60,455 nucleotides of DNA from an uncultured Faecalibacterium sp. (GTDB lineage Bacteria > Bacillota > Clostridia > Oscillospirales > Ruminococcaceae). Under the pieces are notes generated by a model. It was not told the DNA's origin. It did not search any database and was given only the letters and a program-made list of their open reading frames with translations. Both the position numbers and the translations under genes were made by a program. Positions 56,993 to 60,455 of the stretch are shown here, piece by piece. The stretch spans positions 1-60,455 of the forward strand of contig CAKSZE010000003.1 of the NCBI GenBank assembly GCA_934525325.1, written 5' to 3'. Within the stretch, counting starts at the first letter, position 1; each line of letters begins with the position of its first letter.

Positions 56993-59395
56993 TCATTCTT
57001 CTGCCGGGGTGCCGATGCTGCGGCGCTTGCGGCGCACAAAGTAGGCAACGTACACCACCCACACCGGAATGGCTACGGCGGTCACCACACGGCTGGCGGA
57101 AAGCCCGGCGGCCTGATACACAAAGTCGATGCTGCTTGCGCCCGCCGGGCAGAGCACCGCCATCAGTCCCTCGTCCACCCGCAGAATGTCGGTCTTTTCG
57201 CCGTTGACGTAGGCGGTAAAGCCGTCATCGTAGGGTACGGAGAAAAAGACGAGGTTTGCTTTATCCAGCGTGATCTCGGCATGGAAGCCCGCGTTGTTCA
57301 TCTGGAACACCGAGCAGCTGTGGGCGCGGCGGTCGGCGCAGTCCTGTGTGTAGCTGTCGTAGTGCAGATCGTTTAGCATGTCCTCCGAAAGCTCGGTTAG
57401 GTAGGAACTGTATTTTTCTACGTCCTCGTCCTCCAGCACCAGCGCCCGCATCAGCAGATTGGAACGCAGGGTCTTGATCGAAGTCTGGTAGGTGGCCTCG
57501 GTCACATAGTAGTCGTAGGTAAAGCCCATGGGCACATAGTTGTCGTTGCGGTAGAGCGTGTAGCCGTCCACGTCGCCCAGATAGGTCCAGCCCTCGTCCG
57601 CTTCGTCCTCAAAGCTTTCGCGTTTTTCCGGGGTGGTAATGAGGTACTCCACGCTCAACAGACCGCGCAACGCGTAATTGGTGATCTCCGGCTCGCTGCG
57701 CACGTCCCGCTTGACCCCCAGCCCCGGGTAGAAGCTGAGGATGCTGGGAGCCGCTGTGCTGCCGAAGTATTGCAGGCAGCTCTTATCCAGCCACATCCCG
57801 ATGTTGTCGTGGATCTTGTAGGTGTCGATGCGGTAGTCGCCCTCCGGCAGATCGTTTTTCAGCAGCAGGGCGTTATTGTCCTGCTCCACAAGGTCGCTGT
57901 CGGTGTGCCACTGGCCAAACTTGCCAATGCCGATGTGCACCATGGTGAACACGCAGGCAAATACCAGCACCGCCGCCGTCATGCGCTGCGCAAAGCGGCT
58001 GTCCTGCCGCCATATACCGCAGAGGTAGCGGTACAGCATAAGCCCCAGCAGACCAAAGCCCAGCACGGTAAAGAATTGCCCCGGGTTCTTCAGCACGCCG
58101 AAAGACCATGTCTCAGTGGTATCGTCCCGCACGGGCACCACGGCAAAGACCAGCGTAGCCAGCATGATCCAGCTGATGCCCCGGGCAGGTGCGTCCAGAT
58201 CAACATCCGGGTCCTCCAGCGCGTTCACGGTCATGGCGGCAAGGATGAGGGTGGGCATATAGTACCAGCGTGCGTAGTAGCTGGAGTTCAGGGCGTAGAA
58301 GGCGCTGTTCAGCACCGGCACCAGCGCACACACGGCGCACACCGCCACGATGCGCTTTTTGCTGTCAGCCTTCCGGCTGCGCCAGTAGGCCATGGCACCG
58401 GCCAGACTGCACAGCGGCAGATAGGCGGTCATGCTCGTCCACTTGATGACGCCCTCCGACCAGACCGAGGTGAGGTAAGGGGAGTCCGGCGGCAGGATCC
58501 AGCTGAGCAGGATGGCAAGATACTGCTGAACCTTGGCGTAGGTCAAAAAGCCCCAGCCGGAGGAAAGGTCGATGGTGCGCGGGTTCTGCAACAGGCTGAG
58601 CACCGCCGGGAACAGCAGCAGACAGCCCATGGCAACGCCCAGCACGCTCTCCCACAACAGATGCCCGAACTTGCGTCCGGTCAGCCGGAAGTCCTTGGCG
58701 GTCAGCTTGCATACAAAGTAGATGCACAGGAAAATTACCTGTCCCACAAAGAAGAAGTAGTTGTTCAGCAGGTTCACCGCCACCCAGAAGGCGAACAGCC
58801 CGTGACGATCCTCATAAATGGCTTCGTCCAGCGCCCAGAGCAGGTAGGGGAACAGCGCCACCACATCCACAAAGTGGTTGAAGAACACGTTGTACACCGC
58901 AAAGCCGGAAAGCGCGTACAGGCAGGCACCCAGCACCGCGTAGTTCTCGTTTTTAACGTAGCGGCGCAGGTACAGGAACGCGCCGCCGCCCGCCACGCCG
59001 AACTTGAGCACCAGCAGCGGCACCATCATATAGGGCAGCCAGCTTTGCGGCAGCAGTACCGATAGCCAGAAGAACGGCGAGCCGTACAGGTAGAAGGAGT
59101 AGGCGTTCATCACCCCGCTGCCAAGGTCGGTCGCCCACGAAAAGGTATTGTGCGGCGCACCGGCAAAGGTGCTGTCCGGGTAGCCTGCGCCCTTGACGAA
59201 ACCATTCATATACCGGTAAAAGCTGATCTGCTGGCTGTTAAAATCGCCGGCATAGTGGAAAAAGCCGCCGTCAAGAATATAGAACGGCAGAAAGAATATC
59301 GCCGCCGTCAGGGCGCACAGTCCCACTGCCTGCCAGAATTTTTTATGGGTCTGCTCCCTTGGTGTGAGCAGCCGTGGTTTTTTGAACATTTCCAT
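56993..59395 (-). CDS. YfhO family membrane protein
   Basis: This protein has 800 residues with about 12-14 membrane segments. It has an N-terminal short cytoplasmic part, then the YfhO-like loop GDFNSQQISFYRYMNGFVKGAGY (about 60-80), and a large C-terminal extracytoplasmic part (about 480-770) before the last helix and the basic tail RRKRRS. B. subtilis YfhO is linked to lipoteichoic acid glycosylation, and the fold is GT-C glycosyltransferase-like, so a cell-envelope glycosylation role is likely. ATG 59395 is taken because GAGG lies 6-8 bases before it; the long upstream frame has no support. Confidence 0.9.
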   Translation of the reverse strand: MEMFKKPRLLTPREQTHKKFWQAVGLCALTAAIFFLPFYILDGGFFHYAGDFNSQQISFYRYMNGFVKGAGYPDSTFAGAPHNTFSWATDLGSGVMNAYSFYLYGSPFFWLSVLLPQSWLPYMMVPLLVLKFGVAGGGAFLYLRRYVKNENYAVLGACLYALSGFAVYNVFFNHFVDVVALFPYLLWALDEAIYEDRHGLFAFWVAVNLLNNYFFFVGQVIFLCIYFVCKLTAKDFRLTGRKFGHLLWESVLGVAMGCLLLFPAVLSLLQNPRTIDLSSGWGFLTYAKVQQYLAILLSWILPPDSPYLTSVWSEGVIKWTSMTAYLPLCSLAGAMAYWRSRKADSKKRIVAVCAVCALVPVLNSAFYALNSSYYARWYYMPTLILAAMTVNALEDPDVDLDAPARGISWIMLATLVFAVVPVRDDTTETWSFGVLKNPGQFFTVLGFGLLGLMLYRYLCGIWRQDSRFAQRMTAAVLVFACVFTMVHIGIGKFGQWHTDSDLVEQDNNALLLKNDLPEGDYRIDTYKIHDNIGMWLDKSCLQYFGSTAAPSILSFYPGLGVKRDVRSEPEITNYALRGLLSVEYLITTPEKRESFEDEADEGWTYLGDVDGYTLYRNDNYVPMGFTYDYYVTEATYQTSIKTLRSNLLMRALVLEDEDVEKYSSYLTELSEDMLNDLHYDSYTQDCADRRAHSCSVFQMNNAGFHAEITLDKANLVFFSVPYDDGFTAYVNGEKTDILRVDEGLMAVLCPAGASSIDFVYQAAGLSASRVVTAVAIPVWVVYVAYFVRRKRRSIGTPAEE

Positions 59396-59495
59396 AGCGT
59401 TCCTCTTTCTCCGCGCACCGGCGCGGAAGTGGATTTGATCTCTCCTTGTAGTATAGCACGGCGGCGGGCAAGAAAAAAGGGCTTGACAACCAAGC

Positions 59496-59518
59496 GCCCG
59501 GCGGGTATGGTGAAGAAA
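59496..59518 (+). promoter_or_regulatory. Promoter region of the HD hydrolase
   Basis: TTGACA at about 59483-59488 and TATGGT at about 59506-59511, 17-bp spacer, just before AAAGGAGG. Confidence 0.6.
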
Positions 59519-59533
59519 AGGAGGCGTATTGCC

Positions 59534-60121
59534 ATGCTGTATCCCTTCAGCGCCTTGCTGGCGCGCATGAAGTACATTACCCGGTGGAGCCTGATGCACT
59601 CCACCCGGGCGGAATCCCTCAGCGAGCACACCTGCGACACCGCCTTGCTGGTGCACCTGCTGTGCCTCATCGCCAAGCACTACACCGGCACACCTTGCCG
59701 CCCCGAGGTGGTGGCGGTGGCGGCGCTGTACCACGACGCGCCGGAGATCATTACCGGGGATATGCCCACGCCGGTCAAGTACCATTCCCCGGCGCTGCGG
59801 GACGCCTACAAGGCGCTGGAGACCGAGAGCGTGCGCTCCATGGCGGCTCTGCTGCCCGCAGAGCTGGCCGCAGAGTTGACCCCCTGCATGGACGGCACCG
59901 CCCTGACGGCAGAGGAGCACCGGCTGCTCAAAGCCGCCGACCGGCTGAGCGCGCTGATCAAATGCACCGAGGAGCAGCGCAGCGGCAACCACGAATTTGA
60001 CGCTGCACTCACGCAGCAGCGCGCCGCGCTGCAAGCCATGCACTGCCCGGAGGCCGACTGGTTTTTGGAGCACTGCCTGCCCTGCTACACCCAGAATCTG
60101 GACGAGCTGACGAAGCCGTAA
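59534..60121 (+). CDS. HD-domain phosphohydrolase, YfbR/5'-deoxynucleotidase type
   Basis: This 195-residue protein begins FSALLARMKYITRWSLMHST, as in YfbR (MKxIxRWxLM). The metal ligands are present: His in SEHTCDTALL, HD in LYHDAPEIITGDMPTPVKY and Asp in AADRLSALIKC. YfbR enzymes dephosphorylate deoxyribonucleoside 5'-monophosphates in the cytoplasm. AAAGGAGG lies 9 bases before ATG 59534. A family A repeat begins about 25 bases after the stop. Confidence 0.92.
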   Translation: MLYPFSALLARMKYITRWSLMHSTRAESLSEHTCDTALLVHLLCLIAKHYTGTPCRPEVVAVAALYHDAPEIITGDMPTPVKYHSPALRDAYKALETESVRSMAALLPAELAAELTPCMDGTALTAEEHRLLKAADRLSALIKCTEEQRSGNHEFDAALTQQRAALQAMHCPEADWFLEHCLPCYTQNLDELTKP

Positions 60122-60145
60122 CAATACGGCTTGCCGCCGGGCAAA

Positions 60146-60255
60146 GACGATTGGGAATGGCCTCCGCTTGCGCTCTGGCCATATTCAGCGGAAAGATTAT
60201 TTTAATTTCGGGGTTCAGGAAAGTCTGCGGACTTTCCTGAACCCCATTTTCACAG
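60146..60255 (+). repeat. Pseudoknot plus 16-bp hairpin repeat (family A, copy 3)
   Basis: ATGGCC (60157-60162) pairs with GGCCAT (60177-60182), and the loop CCGCT (60164-60168) matches AGCGG (60187-60191). After an AT-rich linker a 16-bp perfect stem (60210-60225 with 60230-60245) closes on TGCG, then CATTTTCACAGG. It lies directly downstream of the HD hydrolase gene. Confidence 0.78.
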
Positions 60256-60271
60256 GAAGGGTTTAGAACGA

Positions 60272-60332
60272 ACTCCCTCAGTCAAAACCTGACGGTTTTG
60301 CCAAAGGCTCCCTCTGGGAGGGAGCCTTTGGC
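60272..60332 (-). repeat. Family B double hairpin
   Basis: Minus strand: a long hairpin of GGCTCCCTC/GAGGGAGCC extended by GCCAAA/TTTGGC, then CAAAACC-GTCA-GGTTTTG, ending CTGAGGG. It directly follows family A copy 3. Confidence 0.7.
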
Positions 60333-60379
60333 ATGGCGGTAAAGTTTCCGGCTAAAGCGCAAAGTTTGCGGGCGGGAAC

Positions 60380-60419
60380 GCTCCCCCTCGGGGGAGCTGT
60401 CGCGCAGCGACTGAGGGGC
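60380..60419 (+). repeat. Family B double hairpin
   Basis: GCTCCCCCTCGGGGGAGC, then GTCGC-GCA-GCGAC and CTGAGGGG. It is preceded by AAAGTTTCCGGC, which also occurs before the family B copy near 27712. The remaining 60256-60455 shows no gene. Confidence 0.7.
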
Positions 60420-60455
60420 TATAAATGGAGAAGCGAAAAAAGCGTTAAAGCGATA

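Noticed and set aside
27669..60420. A CRISPR array made from the recurring GC-rich repeats
   Set aside because: The repeats are scattered, each copy has different stem bases, there are no regular spacers, and no cas genes occur.

Overview
The window looks like chromosomal DNA of a gut Clostridia/Oscillospiraceae bacterium, most like Faecalibacterium prausnitzii or a close relative. The reasons are the high-GC genes of Firmicutes type with AGGAGG-like ribosome sites, consensus TTGACA/TATAAT promoters, the gene families present (sialic acid catabolism, many carbohydrate and peptide ABC transporters, GH13/GH31 enzymes), and dense GC-rich palindromic repeats between genes. The species name is an inference from gene content; no 16S gene or other marker is present.

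Layout. 1-213 is the 3' end of a Bax-inhibitor-1 family gene. 346-8974 is a complete sialic acid locus: a divergent RpiR regulator, a sugar ABC importer (binding lipoprotein and two permeases), N-acetylneuraminate lyase, a YhcH/NanQ-type protein, NanE, NanK and an SGNH esterase, with three TGAAA-N5-TTTCA palindromes in the control region. 9234-11243 holds greA and lysS. 11773-16258 is a polar amino acid ABC importer with a class I glutamine-amidotransferase-like hydrolase, controlled by an unusual MerR protein (HTH, zinc ribbon and methyltransferase-like tail) through a promoter with a 19-bp spacer. 16300-17800 is an AT-richer patch of decayed genes (VapE-like fragment, deleted flavin reductase) beside an intact HxlR regulator.

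17847-27055 holds a MATE exporter, a GH31 glycosidase, a truncated esterase, a YcxB-like membrane protein, an AraC regulator, a secreted SGNH hydrolase and an AMP-forming acyl-CoA ligase. 27885-33898 is a five-gene oligopeptide (Opp/Dpp) importer operon with a leader terminator. 34430-38661 is an operon of a membrane protein, a trigger factor lacking its ribosome-binding domain and a polyferredoxin. 38798-42345 holds divergent glgB and a GH13 amylase. 42522-43688 holds NiaR-like and TetR regulators. 44064-48546 pairs an orphan solute-binding lipoprotein with a membrane GGDEF-EAL protein. 48608-52819 holds a CobW GTPase, two overlapping Gfo/Idh oxidoreductases and a threonine-aldolase-like enzyme. 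53129 is tRNA-Leu(CAG). 53571-56925 is a TrpXYZ-type ABC importer behind a T-box whose specifier (TGG) and acceptor-pairing bases (TGGC) both fit tRNA-Trp. The window ends with a YfhO-type membrane protein and an HD phosphohydrolase.

The most unusual signal is a repeated RNA-like element that directly follows stop codons at 27781-27896, 43690-43800 and 60146-60255. It is a putative H-type pseudoknot followed by a perfect 16-bp hairpin with a UGCG tetraloop. Stem sequences differ between copies but pairing is kept. Lone 16-bp hairpins of similar design lie at 291-326 and 8990-9025. A second family of covarying double hairpins is often attached to it. Several operons also show leader terminators, one of them crossed by a short ORF that ends on the next start codon, and four of five solute-binding lipoproteins carry a full Tat (SRRxFL) signal.
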